Assembly (NCBI GenBank): GCA_015680685.1
Contig: MNCI01009225.1
Span: 200,570 to 242,796 of the forward strand
Source of the DNA: Gnetum montanum
Lineage: Eukaryota; Streptophyta; Gnetopsida; Gnetales; Gnetaceae
Reading direction: 5' to 3'
Length of the DNA stretch: 42,227 bases
The notes under the pieces were generated by a model. The model was not told where the DNA came from, ran no database searches, and saw only the letters and a program-made list of their open reading frames with translations. Made by a program: the position numbers and the translations under genes. This document shows, in pieces, positions 1 to 10,219 of this stretch (positions are counted from its first letter, which is position 1; each line of letters opens with the position of its first letter).

Positions 1-424
1 AGAAAAAGTAACTAGAGCTACTCTATCATAAGCTAGAGAGATATCTACAATTGATACACCATTTTCTTTTGACTCTAGATAAACCCTCATGCCAACATTC
101 CCAATTGCAATGTCATTATCCCTTGATTTTCAAAACATTCAATTCAGCAACATTTTCATTTCTATTCCAACTTCATGGTTAATTAACTATTGCAGAATTC
201 TTTACAAGAAAGAACATAATCCTCGTTGAACAGTTTCAGTTCATTAGGATTTTGTACCTCACCATTTGCAAATAAGTCCACTTGTTCCATGAAATGGTAA
301 AAATGTGCCAACACCTAGAAGACTATTGTACCAAAAACTATCAAATCTATGGAATTTGATTAGATTGTGTGTGAGTGCTTTGTGATTCATATAGTTGGGT
401 GTAAGGGTACCTCATTTCTCATCA
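1..424 (+). repeat. Decayed 3' part of a TGATGAG-type LTR
   Basis: From about 326 to 424 this aligns with the 3' end of the young LTR at 39180-40184, ending in the same ...GGGTACCTC....CTCATCA. Nearly every CG of the young LTR is TG or CA here, as expected of a long-methylated copy. Bases 1-325 show no clear match by eye and are assumed to be more of the same LTR. Confidence 0.6.
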
Positions 425-443
425 TAGGCACCACTATTGAGAA
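425..443 (+). other. Degenerate tRNA-Asp primer-binding site
   Basis: Directly after the LTR end, TAGGCACCACTATTGAGAA lines up without gaps to the tRNA-Asp-type site of element C (TTGGCGCCGTTGCCGGGGA); most changes are transitions. It fixes the orientation of this remnant as plus strand. Confidence 0.55.
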
Positions 444-838
444 CTCTATTTGTTGAAATGTCCACTATCTAGGATTAGTGAGCATTATTAATATCATTGG
501 ACAAATCCCAAGTTTGACATCATTGTCAATTATATAATTACAAAAGCATACTAATAATTTTATTTATTTTTCAAAATTTCTTCTTCTTCTCACAGGCGTG
601 ATGATGTCAAACTACCAGTCCCACAAGAGTGCAAAGTGGTATATACTCATCCAGATGAGTATATACTTGACTTCACCTTCATCTTACATTAGGATGAGCA
701 ATTGCAATGGCATGACATATAAGGTAACATTGTAATGTATTCCAATCAATCTATGCCCATGATTCTACTTCAAACTCTTAAGTAGTTAGGCATCCACGAT
801 CTTCAAGAAGAATATGTTGTGCATGACTCTGACTACTA
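444..838 (+). other. Leader/internal remnant upstream of element 2
   Basis: No confident gene. It holds a perfect 11-bp inverted repeat (640-650 with 655-665, 4-base loop). At 575-597 a pyrimidine run ends in CACAG, like a plant 3' splice site, followed by a short open stretch with a stop near 690. It is probably the internal region of the decayed element whose LTR ends at 424, cut by element 2 at 839. Confidence 0.3.
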
Positions 839-883
839 TGAAACACCACCAAATTTGGACTTCCACATCCTGACTGCAAAGTT

Positions 884-1161
884 TTCTAAGTGATGGGACT
901 ACACTCTCCACTACCTCAAAGCATAGTTAGCCTCTAGTGGAGAGCATAGTCAGCATAAAAGCCAAGTTTTTGCAAGTTTTTCTAAGTGCCAGGACTACAC
1001 TGTCCACTACCTCAGAGCCTAGTTAGCCTCTAGTGAAGAGCATAATCAGCATAAAAGCTAATTTTTTTACAGATTTTTCTAAGTGCTAGGACTATAGTCT
1101 CCACTGCCCTGGAGTGTGGCCAACCTCTCGTGAAAAAGGATAAGATTTCATAAGTTTCAAC
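884..1161 (+). repeat. U3 tandem array of element 2, units 1-3
   Basis: Units begin near 884, 979 and 1075 with TTTTCTAAGTG and share GGACTACACT, ATAGTTAGCCTCTAGTG and CATAGTCAGCATAAAAGC. The period is about 95 bp. The third unit is cut by element 1 and the array continues at 8351. Confidence 0.8.
1157..1161. repeat. Target-site duplication of element 1, left copy
   Basis: TCAAC immediately precedes the TG of the 5' LTR and is repeated at 8346-8350 after the CA of the 3' LTR. Confidence 0.85.
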
Positions 1162-2245
1162 TGAAACACCACAAAATTTTGGGTCTCTGCATCTCGACTG
1201 CAGATTTTTCTAAATGTCAGAATGATGACACTTTCAACACCCTGCTATGCTGCATAGCATAGTGTAGCGTAGCATATTACTACACTGCATAGCGTAGCAC
1301 CCTATTATGTTGCACTTTTATGCTATGTCACGTGCTACTGCATTGCATAGCGTAGCGTAGCATAGCACCTTGCTATGCTACATAGCGCAGCGTAGCATAA
1401 CACCTTGTTATGCTATGCTGTTACATGCTGTTACATGATGTTATGCATTGTTACATGATGTTACCTATTGTTACATGCTCTTACACGTTGTTACCTACCA
1501 CACTGCCACGTGGCACCTGATCCACATTTTGGGCTAACCCTAGCTCTATAAATACCTCTACGCCCTCTTTTTTGGAAGGAAGGAGGAAGAAAAAGAAGGG
1601 GAAAGAAGAAGAAGGGGGGGAAGCTTCAATTTCTTTACCAGCAAGGTAGTTGGCATTTTTCCATTAAGGCATTTGGCATTTCAGCATCTTGACACCTAGC
1701 TCCGTGGGCAAATGAGACCTAGAGCACACCACACCGATAAAGAGGCACAACTACATCACATGGTATACTGTGACCACTGACCCAGGAGGCACAGTTTATC
1801 ACAGTGAGCATCATATTTCACAGCTTGACACCACCGAGACTGTGACTCTACTCCTATTGCACCTATTGTACACCTTGTATGCTTGTACCTTTTTTTCGGG
1901 GTGGTGCATCTTCCTATTCAAACTCTCTTTTTGGCTGATTACAACATTTATTTTTTGGCATTGTTAAATGCTTAATCGTGTCCATTGTCTTGTTATACAC
2001 TTTAGCATGTTACTATTGCTATGCACACCATGTTTTCTTTTTATCTTACTATCAATTGTTCCATTTAAAATCATTGTTTGCAAAAAGGTTATTATACACC
2101 GGTTAAGTCTCTGTCTAATCGACCAGACTGTTCAAGGCACCCTGAATCCATTTTCTCTAGCATGGCCCTTGTGCAGATCTAGGGTTAAACTATTCACCTA
2201 GAAACCTCTCAATGTTTCTAACCACCAACGTTTTCGGTCATAACA
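1162..2245 (+). repeat. 5' LTR of element 1
   Basis: It starts TGAAACACCACAAAATTT and ends CGGTCATAACA. It contains a cluster of GCATAGCGTAGC-like quasi-palindromic units (about 1240-1400), then GTTACATG-type short repeats (1410-1500), a TATA box at 1547 and a purine-rich tract at 1575-1622. From about 1620 on it is collinear with the 3' LTR. Confidence 0.85.
1547..1554 (+). promoter_or_regulatory. TATA box of element 1 LTR
   Basis: TATAAATA follows GGGCTAACCCTAGCTC. The same context with TATAAATA occurs in the element 2 LTR at 9077, which supports this as the LTR promoter. It is absent from the 3' LTR because of a deletion there. Confidence 0.65.
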
Positions 2246-2250
2246 GTTTT

Positions 2251-2267
2251 TGGCACTAGAAGGAGGG
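2251..2267 (+). other. Primer-binding site, tRNA-Asn type
   Basis: TGGCACTAGAAGGAGGG begins 5 bases after the LTR end. It matches the reverse complement of the plant tRNA-Asn(GUU) 3' end (...CCCTCCTTCTAGCG plus CCA, recalled from memory) at 16 of 17 positions; the one difference is G to A. Confidence 0.7.
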
Positions 2268-2269
2268 CC

Positions 2270-2470
2270 TGCTTTTCTGCATTTTCACACTTGGCTATTT
2301 TTCTACATTTTCATTCTTGGTCATTTTTTCTGCATTTTTATACTTAGCATTTTTTTTTCTCTACATTCTTACACCTAGTCATTTTCTATATTTCTGTACT
2401 TAGCCATTTTCCTACTACTGACTGACTTAGTCATTTTTCCGCCATTTTCAGAGTTAGCCATTTTTTGCAA
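2270..2470 (+). repeat. Leader tandem repeat of element 1
   Basis: About seven degenerate units of roughly 27-30 bp, of the form TTTTCTGCATTTTCACACTT followed by GGCCAT, lie between the primer site and the Gag start. The leader of element 2 lacks a comparable array. Confidence 0.6.
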
Positions 2471-2500
2471 ATAGCAACTCTCACAACTTGATCTGTGAAC

Positions 2501-5500
2501 ATGAATCCAAATCAACCTTTCACATTGGTGTTTAACACATTTGATGCCATAATATAGCCAAAGCATGCCACATTAAGCCATGAACAATACAATTTGTTTG
2601 TGCCAAAATCCAAGCAAGACTACTAGTGAATTACCTCAATTTATAGGCAAATCAAGACTATGAACTAGTTCACTGGAACGGATGGGAGTACAACCCCTCC
2701 TTATTTGACATAATCCCACTCATGGAGTCCTACCACCAGTTGTTGTCCCAACTCATCCATGCAAACAAGCATGATGTAGGGACAACCTATGAGGAAGCCT
2801 CACAGAATGAGGAAGATGAGTTCGAGGCCTGCTTCGAACACGAGAGCCACCTCTACATCGTCTTCCAACAACCACTTCCTAGTATAGCCCCTCCTCAGTT
2901 TGGTCCATCCATCCCCTCTAAGATAGTGATCATGCCAATTCAGTCTTCCTCACAAGTAACTAATGCATTTTCCCAGCACTATGCTCATGCAGGGGCCACC
3001 TCCCAACTCCAAACAACATAGGCATCCTACATCCCACCTGTCTCATCAGTGTCTACGATGTTCGTCCAATCCACCCATGTGTGGCCCACTCTAATCAATG
3101 CACCCATCGCTCAACCATTACATCAGCACTCATCCGCTATGACGTTAAACTGACAACACCCATCTGCTATGATGTTAAACTGGAAAACTCCACAACCAAC
3201 CCAAGCCTAGCCAATGCAACTACCTGGCACATCCCCAAGCTTGGATCATGCATTCCAGCTAATCCAAAGCTTGACAGAGGAGATCAACTGACTTAAGGCT
3301 ACCTCCTTTGACTCAATCAAGGTGGTGAACTTTTATGGAGATGACCCCATAAGTCCTATGGTACCACCCCTAACTCTTCTAACTGGGGTCCAACTAGCTC
3401 GAATTACCAAGTACAATGGATAAGGGGACCCCAATGCACACTTGGTCACATTTCGATTGGAGTGCTTACTCCTTCAAGCTTGAACACATGCCATCCTACG
3501 CATGTTTCCCATGTCACTCACAGAAAAGGCCTTAGATTGGTATCATGCACTCCCCAATGCCTGAATCTCCTCTTTGGAGGATCTCATAAGAAAGTTTGTG
3601 ATGCACTTCAGGTATAACCTAAAGCCTGAAGCAACCCTTGACCAACTTATGCAAGTTAAACAGGGGTCTTTAGAGCCCATGCCAAAATTCCTCCAATGTT
3701 GGAATGCTGCATTGAACGAAATGCATGAACCCTTAGCGGAGATACACCTACTAGCTATCTTCAAAGGTGCCATGAATGACTTCATCAAGTCCAAACTATA
3801 TTATCTAGCCTCAAAGTCTCTTAGCCAAGCCTTTGCCCAAGCAAAAATCATAGAGGAAGTAGCACAAGCTAGCAACGATCCAACCTATGTGGCCTACAGA
3901 AACCAACATGCTTGCAAGCAAAATACAATAGTAATAACAGTAGCCACAAGTATAAAAGCAACCAACCAAGGCCCAACAACTAAGCAGCCCAAAGTCCCAA
4001 CTAACAAAACTGCCAATTCTGGCACCAACTCACCTACATTAACAGGGGCTATCTCAAGACCCAACTTTCAATGCAAGGACTGCTCAAAGTATGCACCACT
4101 ACTGGTGGAACCCTTTGAACTACTAGAGAAACTCTTAAAATCTAGGCAAATCCAACATAAACATGTATCGGCAATTACCCATCAAAAACATGATAGGTAC
4201 TGTGAACTACTAAGGAAATTCACTTTAGCAATACCAAATGAGCCCCCAGTTCCACAACACTTCAAGCTAGACCAATATTATCATTACCACTAATTGGCTA
4301 GTCATAGTACATACAACTATCATGCTTTGCAGGATGACTTGTAGGGAGTGATAGAACATGGCCAACTGGTGATTAACATGATGAGTCAATCCAACATAGA
4401 TGATGCCTCCTACGTCATAAATTCCATTAGCATAGGTGATAAGCCTAAACCTACACAACAACCTTTTGTGATTCGTATGCCTCCCAGCAAGGCAAGGGTC
4501 CCCTCCACCTCCACAAGTAAGAGGCCTTCCTTTGTTATCAAAGTGCTACCTCGAGCACCGACAACACCCTTTGTGGTCAAAGTTCTATAGCAACTATCCA
4601 CTAAGACGTTAAACTAGCATGATACAAAAACTCCGCCTAAATCACCATTTGTCATAAGAGTGCCACAACGTGATGGCCCCTCACCTACCCAAGGCCCATT
4701 AGTAGGCAACATCTCGATCCCTCCTCCTTCAAGGGTTGACACCACTAGCAACCCAAGTAGGCCCACCAAGTGGCAATGCAAGAGGGCAAGTGAGCACCTT
4801 GCAACCCCCATGGCTAAAGCAAAGGCCACAACCAGTAAACAACAACTAAACACTAGGTTCCCTACCCCCAAGCAAGCCAAGCAAACCAAGCCCAAGTCCC
4901 CTTCCCGAGAGATCTTTCTTTCAAGGCACATGGAGGAAGTCAAAGCCAACACAACGGCTAATGACAAGGACTTTGTAGCTACACTAACCCAGGTGAAATA
5001 AGCACTCAAGCAAAAGAAGATGACATTGAGCTTATAAAACCTGGTCATGACTTCATCTGCTCACTACTAAGCATTGGCCAAGATATTGGCCTCCATTCCT
5101 GTTGCGAAGGACATCCCTGCAGATGAGGCATCCATATGTGCAATGATGTTGCCCCCTAACAATTGGGTTCAAAATCTCTATCTTTTCATGATGATGTAGT
5201 CAAATTCAACCTCGAATGAGGGGAGGTTACTATAGCTCCACTATCCATTAGCATTCATGTTGGACAATGTACGATCTGTAAGGTACATGTTGATGATGGT
5301 GCAACAACAAACATAGTATTGTACTCCGTCATCGATAAGCTAGGCCTGGCAGATGAAATCAGGCCAACCAAAATCACATGTCTAAAATCCTTCAACAGAT
5401 CACTTGTCATAGTCAAGGGTATAATCAACTTAGCCTTTATAGCAAGAGAGCAATTTCCCATTAGTGCAGATTTCACTGTCATAGAGGAGATGCCAAGTTT

Positions 5501-5870
5501 TAACATGATTCTGGGTAGGCCTTGGCTAGCCCAACTATGTGCCATCTCCTCCCCCATCCACCATGAAATCCACCTTCCATATGAAGGTGGTCAAGTTATC
5601 ATCCATGGTGATAACGCTTCCTCTTCGACTATCCATGACATAGACATGGCACAAGTTTTAGAAGAGTTTCTTGGTGGTACACCTATAACAACCAATGCAA
5701 CGCCTAAGGCTAACACACCCGAACGAGTGGTTTAAGCCAACAGCCTCCCAGAGGATCCTAAGCCTTGCACACTCCCTAATCCATGCCCGGTTAGGAAGCA
5801 ACTACATGACCAAGACTTTCCCTTGGCTAAAAATGTGCTAGATGCTTGCCTACCCTTTGCCTCCACTTCC
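2501..5870 (+). pseudogene. Gag-protease polyprotein, element 1 (broken)
   Basis: Ty3/gypsy Gag (capsid) fused to an aspartic protease. The start at 2501 (MNPNQPFTLVFNTF) is chosen because element 2 has the matching MNPDQP at 10220. Many stops and frame changes follow. The capsid core lies at about 3300-3870 (WYHAL, then MPKFLQCWNAALNEMHEP). A later YHYH...SHSTYNYH segment near 4270 corresponds to a plant Gag zinc-binding segment whose two Cys are now Tyr. The protease at 5264-5735 has VDDGATTNIVLY at the active-site position and FNMILGRPWLA at its end. Known plant Ty3 polyproteins of this type use DNG rather than DSG here. The frame fades out by about 5870 and no RT follows. Confidence 0.8.
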
Positions 5871-7653
5871 CATGCATTTTTGACTTTCATTTACATTTTG
5901 CCTACTTACTTAGATCAGGCATTTCATTTTGTTTACATATTTGTTTTACTTTGTTTATGCATCCATCCAGTTAGCTTACGCATTACATCTGAAAACATAA
6001 AACATAAAACTACAAAAACAGATGGCCTAAAAAGGCCTTAAACTAAGCCCATGGCCTAGAACGGCCTAAAACTATCACTTTTTGCATTGATTTTCTTTCA
6101 TTCATACATTTTAACATTGTTTAAGATAAGTGTTGCTTGATGTTGTTTTCTTTCTAGTTGATTTTTGCAGGATCTTGTAGGCACACAACATGACTACGCA
6201 TGCAGCATCGCACCTTATACAAGCAAGGTAAGCACCAATCTGCTATGACTATAAACTGGCACAGACAGTCCGCTATGACTATAAATTGGCACAGCTCGTC
6301 CTTGGATCATGACGTTAAACTGGCACAATAGCTTGTCCTTGGGGCATGACGTTAAATTGGCATAATAGCTCGCCCTTGGGGCATGACGTTAAAATGCCAC
6401 AACATCCACTGTCTGCTACGACATTAAACTAGCATCCAATAATCTAATAGGACTATAAACTAGCACATCATGGTCTACCAGGATCTTAAACTGGGTTCAC
6501 AGTCTGCTAGGACTTTAAACTAGCATGTAGCTAATCTAATCTAAACACTTGCCATTTCCTTGGGAGCACTCATAGCATCATCACATCCCACCATTCTGGT
6601 GATTCTTTTGGAGCACTTGCCATTAGTGTGGCATTCAGAACACTTGCAGCATCATCGCCCTAGCACCTTCACTGGCTCCCTGAGCACTTGCAATTGGCAC
6701 AACATTTGACACTTTGATAGCATCTTCGCATCCAACACTTGTAGCATCTTCACATCTGGCATTTGAACTTTCATTTCACATTTTTTGGTTTTCTTGTCCT
6801 CTCTGAGTTATGTTTGCAGGATGAAGCTTTGAAGGCAGTCATGCAAAGGTGCATCTCATTAAAGTAACAAGTTATCACGTTGCTTTGATGTGCATGACTG
6901 GACTAGTTGAACCACTCAAGAGTGCACATCCCCCTCATCCCTGTTACAACCTATGCACATCCATTTCTTCATCCCAATATCCTCCCATCCTCCCCATACT
7001 CATGATTTCACACTCCTCTTATGCATATGCACTGTGACACACATGGAATTCCCTTGACATCAACTATAGAACCCATGGTTGATGTAACATAATTCATCCT
7101 ATGAGATGCCTATGTTGCATGGTAAAGGCCTAACTGGATGTAACATGAATCATCCCTGGGAGGAAGCATCTATCCTATAGATGCAATGTGATGCGTCAAA
7201 ACAAAGCCCATTTTCTCAATGGCCAACTTGTAGCTTACATTTAGCATTAAGCTAAACCCAAAGAAGGTTTGCCTCATACAAAAAAAAATCAACAACGTTG
7301 CAGCTTTGCAATTAGCCCATCCTTGGATCAACTTTGATCCTCCCATGAGTACTCTGATGAAAGTTCAATGTTTCAGGGGCAAGCTACTTCATGCCATGGT
7401 CACCATCAGCCATGCTAAATTTGCATCTTACATCATGATCCACTATTTGCATTTTGTTCCCACCATTTAAATTTCATCTCCCTAGCATTGCCTATACCCC
7501 TTGTCCCCTAGCATAACCTTATTCCCATAACACTCTTGAGCATGGTAAAACGATATCCGATCTGGTGCTGAAAAATGATGTTGGTGACATGTTTGCTGTG
7601 CTGTTTTGTAATTCTTTGTCGACATCTTTTGGGCCACTCCTCCAAACGTCAAC
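5871..7653 (+). other. 3' noncoding region of element 1
   Basis: No reading frame is supported. It starts with a pyrimidine-rich stretch, then has phrases such as GGCCTTAAACTA, the minisatellite at 6235-6545, and runs of GCACTTGCCATT/AGCATCTTCACATC-like short repeats (6550-6770). The first part is collinear with 12950-13600 in element 2. Confidence 0.65.
6235..6545 (+). repeat. Degenerate TTAAACTGGCA minisatellite of element 1
   Basis: About nine units of 30-37 bp share the core GCTATGACnTTAAACTGGCAC. Isolated units also occur inside the Gag pseudogene near 3134-3190 and 4600-4620. Confidence 0.75.
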
Positions 7654-7662
7654 AAAGAGGGA
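7654..7662 (+). other. Polypurine tract of element 1
   Basis: AAAGAGGGA lies 4 bases upstream of the 3' LTR start, the expected site of plus-strand DNA priming. Confidence 0.55.
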
Positions 7663-7666
7663 CCAT

Positions 7667-8345
7667 TGAAACACCACAAAATTTCGGGTCTCGGCATCTT
7701 GACTGCAGATTTTTCTAAGTATTAGAATGATGGCACTTTCAACACCCTGCTACACTGCATAGCGTAGCAGAGCGTAAGCTTCAATTTCTTTACAAACAAG
7801 GTAGTTAGCATTTTTCCATTAAGACATTTGATATTTTGACATCTTAACACCTAGCTTCGTGGGCGAATGAGACCCAAAGCACACCACATCGATAGAGAGG
7901 CACAACTACATCACATGGTATACTATGACCACTGACCCAGCAAGCATAGTTTATTATAGTGAGCACTAGATTTCACAGACCAACACCATTGAGGCTGTGA
8001 CTCTACTCCTACTACGCCTATTGTACACCTTGTATGCCTATACCCTTTTCTCAGGGTAGTGCATCTTCCTATTCAAACTCTCTTTTTGGTTGATTACAGC
8101 ATTTATTTTTTGGCATTGTTAAATGGTTAATCGTGTCCATTATCCTGTTATGTGCTTTAGCACATTACTATTGCTATGCACATCATGTTTTCTTTTTATC
8201 TTACTACCATTTGTTGCATTTAAAATCATTTTTTGCAAAAAGGTTAAACTGTAATCAACTGCTATCTTACTACCAAATCTGAGGTTAAACTGTTCACTTA
8301 GCAACCTCTCGTTGTTTCCAGCCATCGACATTTTCGGTCACAACA
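7667..8345 (+). repeat. 3' LTR of element 1 (internally deleted)
   Basis: It starts TGAAACACCACAAAATTT and ends CGGTCACAACA. Compared with the 5' LTR it lacks roughly 350 bp around 7775, covering the U3 repeats and TATA box, and a smaller piece near 8250. The rest aligns throughout. Confidence 0.85.
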
Positions 8346-8350
8346 TCAAC
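8346..8350. repeat. Target-site duplication of element 1, right copy
   Basis: TCAAC, identical to 1157-1161, directly follows the terminal CA of the 3' LTR. Confidence 0.85.
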
Positions 8351-8690
8351 AAGCCCTGGGACTACACTCATCCCTAGTTGGGAAAATAGTCAACCTCCCA
8401 TGGGAACCGTAGTCTATAGGAAACTCATTTTTCTCAAACTTCCTTAGCACTAGGACTATGCTTTCCACTGCCCAAAGCGTAGTTAGCCTCTAGTGGAGAC
8501 TATAGTCAACACGAAGGCCAATTTTTTTCAGATTTCTCTAAGTGTTGAGACTACACTCAACCCTAGATAAAAGCATAGTCAACCTCTAGTGGAGAGTGTA
8601 GTCAACATGAAGGTGCAATATTTTTAGAATTTTTCTAAGTGTGGGATTACGCTCTCCCCCAATCTAGAGCATAGTTAAGTGTAGTCAGCC
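8351..8690 (+). repeat. U3 tandem array of element 2, remaining units
   Basis: Further units of about 95 bp start near 8351, 8441, 8536 and 8632, with TAGCCTCTAGTGGAGA and CATAGTCAACATGAAGG. They pick up the array broken at 1161. Confidence 0.75.
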
Positions 8691-9076
8691 AGAATAGCCT
8701 CCAACAGCCTCCACAACGTAGCACAAACACTTAGCTTAGCTCCAACTCATCCTTGACAAGCATAGTTAGCAAAATGCATCTTTTTGTATCACTTTTGACC
8801 CCAAAATTACAACTACACTCAACCCCATGCAAGATAATGGAAAGAATAGTTCCAAAGTGTACTCTCCAAAATTGCATTTTTTCAAGTACCTTGCGATCCT
8901 CTTGGAACATGTAGTTGGCAATGTAGTCATAGTCTTGAAATCTCATAGAGTCTAATAAAGCATAACAAAGCATAACACCACTAGCCTAGTGGATAGCATA
9001 GTTGGATGATAGTGTAGTCCCAATCACTCCCTCTACCACGTGTCAGTCATCCCACATTTCATGCTAACCCTAGACT

Positions 9077-9084
9077 TATAAATA
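9077..9084 (+). promoter_or_regulatory. TATA box of element 2 LTR
   Basis: TATAAATA lies in the context GCTAACCCTAGACT, matching that of the element 1 LTR TATA box at 1547. Confidence 0.6.
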
Positions 9085-9420
9085 CCCTCACCATTAATGT
9101 TCTCAGGGTTGGAAAATTTTAGAATGGGTTGGAAAATCAAAGAGTTGATGAACCAAAAACATTTTAATGAACCAAAGAGAGGCAAAGTTGTAGACCATTG
9201 CAAACCATCATAGACCACTGCAATTCACCAAAACACTATAGCAAATGGTACATTGTAGTAGCCAACCCAGTAGATGCAGGCACCTTGGTGGAATGCTAGT
9301 CTTTGTGATTAGACACCCTCGATACTATGACTACACTATCCACTGTGCCTATTATACACCATGTACCTTATAATCATTTTTGGTGTTAACTACGCTTGAC
9401 CCCATTTTGGGTGGTGTTTT

Positions 9421-9423
<3 letters not shown>

Positions 9424-9454
<31 letters not shown>
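9424..9454 (+). repeat. (TC)n microsatellite
   Basis: About 15 uninterrupted TC dinucleotides lie in the R/U5 part of the element 2 LTR. The matching place in element 1 has no such run. Confidence 0.9.
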
Positions 9455-9458
<4 letters not shown>

Positions 9459-9812
9459 ATTTTCAGCATTTTATTTACATTTTTTTTGCTATTTCACCAC
9501 ATAGCTACACCTAAAACTATTCTTGGGCAACAATCTCCACATGCTGACACCCCCATTTTCACCAGAACTCTTGACTATGCTCGACCCCACTAACACCGTT
9601 GATCCATTTGAACACTTATCACCATTCCTCTTTAGCATTGTAGTTAACCATGCTACACCTAAGTTGCATCTAGTAAGTCCCTATTCAATTAGCAAGATTG
9701 TTTAGGGACCCCATCTCTACCTCTAGCAGGCCCTTGTGCGAACTTAGGGTTAGGCTATGCACCTGCGAACCTCAATATTCTAGCCATCGACATTTTTAGT
9801 TGCTACAGTTTC

Positions 9813-9829
9813 TATTGCTAGAAGGAGGG
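9813..9829 (+). other. Primer-binding site of element 2, decayed tRNA-Asn type
   Basis: TATTGCTAGAAGGAGGG sits 5 bases after the LTR end, at the same spacing as in element 1. It matches the tRNA-Asn-type site at 14 of 17 bases. Confidence 0.55.
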
Positions 9830-10219
9830 ATGAACCCCTTCTTCAAGCTCCGTTGAGGTTGTTTAGTGAGCTCTCTACATCGTAGTTATCCATTGATCCA
9901 TTGGTGTAGATTAGACCCTGTAGTCAATCCCCCCAAGACCCTGTGTAGCAACCCCAAACTACACTTCTCTTCACTATTTTGCTAAGTTCCTATTGTCCTT
10001 AGTTGAAGCATAGTCGTCTCCAATGTAGTCAACACTCTATCATGAAGAGCATAGTTGGCTCTTCATAGTGGAGAGCATAGTCCGCATAGACAACATAGCT
10101 AGCTCTCCATAGTGGAGAGTGTAGTTAGTGTTATCAACTGAAATAGAGTTAGTTTCAACTTAGTTTACTATATTTTCTAGCAATCTCCATAGTTTCCCTT
10201 TACAATTTGACCTCCAATC

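Larger units (their letters stand above)
839..1161 (+). repeat. 5' LTR of element 2, first part
   Basis: It begins TGAAACACCACCAAATTT, the same start as the element 1 LTRs. It breaks at the TCAAC target site of element 1 and resumes at 8351. It contains the first units of a roughly 95-bp U3 tandem array. Confidence 0.75.
1162..8345 (+). mobile_element. Element 1: complete non-autonomous Gag-protease LTR retrotransposon
   Basis: This 7184-bp element has TG...CA LTRs at both ends (1162-2245 and 7667-8345), a 5-bp TCAAC duplication, a primer site matching the tRNA-Asn 3' end (2251-2267) and a purine tract before the 3' LTR. Its only coding content is a broken Gag-protease frame (2501-5870). The remaining 1.8 kb before the 3' LTR is noncoding and carries a degenerate minisatellite. 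No RT, RNase H or integrase is present, so it must have relied on enzymes from another element, as known for TR-GAG-type plant elements. The LTRs differ at about 9 of the first 94 aligned bases (eye count), so the insertion is old. Confidence 0.85.
8351..9807 (+). repeat. 5' LTR of element 2, second part
   Basis: It resumes the U3 tandem array interrupted at 1161, then carries a TATA box at 9077, a CT microsatellite, and an end region (ATCGACATTTTTAGTTGCTACA) aligned with the element 1 LTR end. With 839-1161 the LTR totals about 1780 bp. Confidence 0.75.

Noticed and set aside
4614-5048. Minus-strand frame of 144 codons
   Set aside because: Antisense shadow of the element 1 Gag region; the plus strand shows the family features.
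6235-6545. Possible CRISPR-like array
   Set aside because: Units are degenerate and contiguous, with no unique spacers of constant length, and they lie inside a plant retrotransposon.
9396-9593. Plus-strand membrane-like frame with a Ser-Leu run
   Set aside because: The run is the (TC)n microsatellite in the element 2 LTR.
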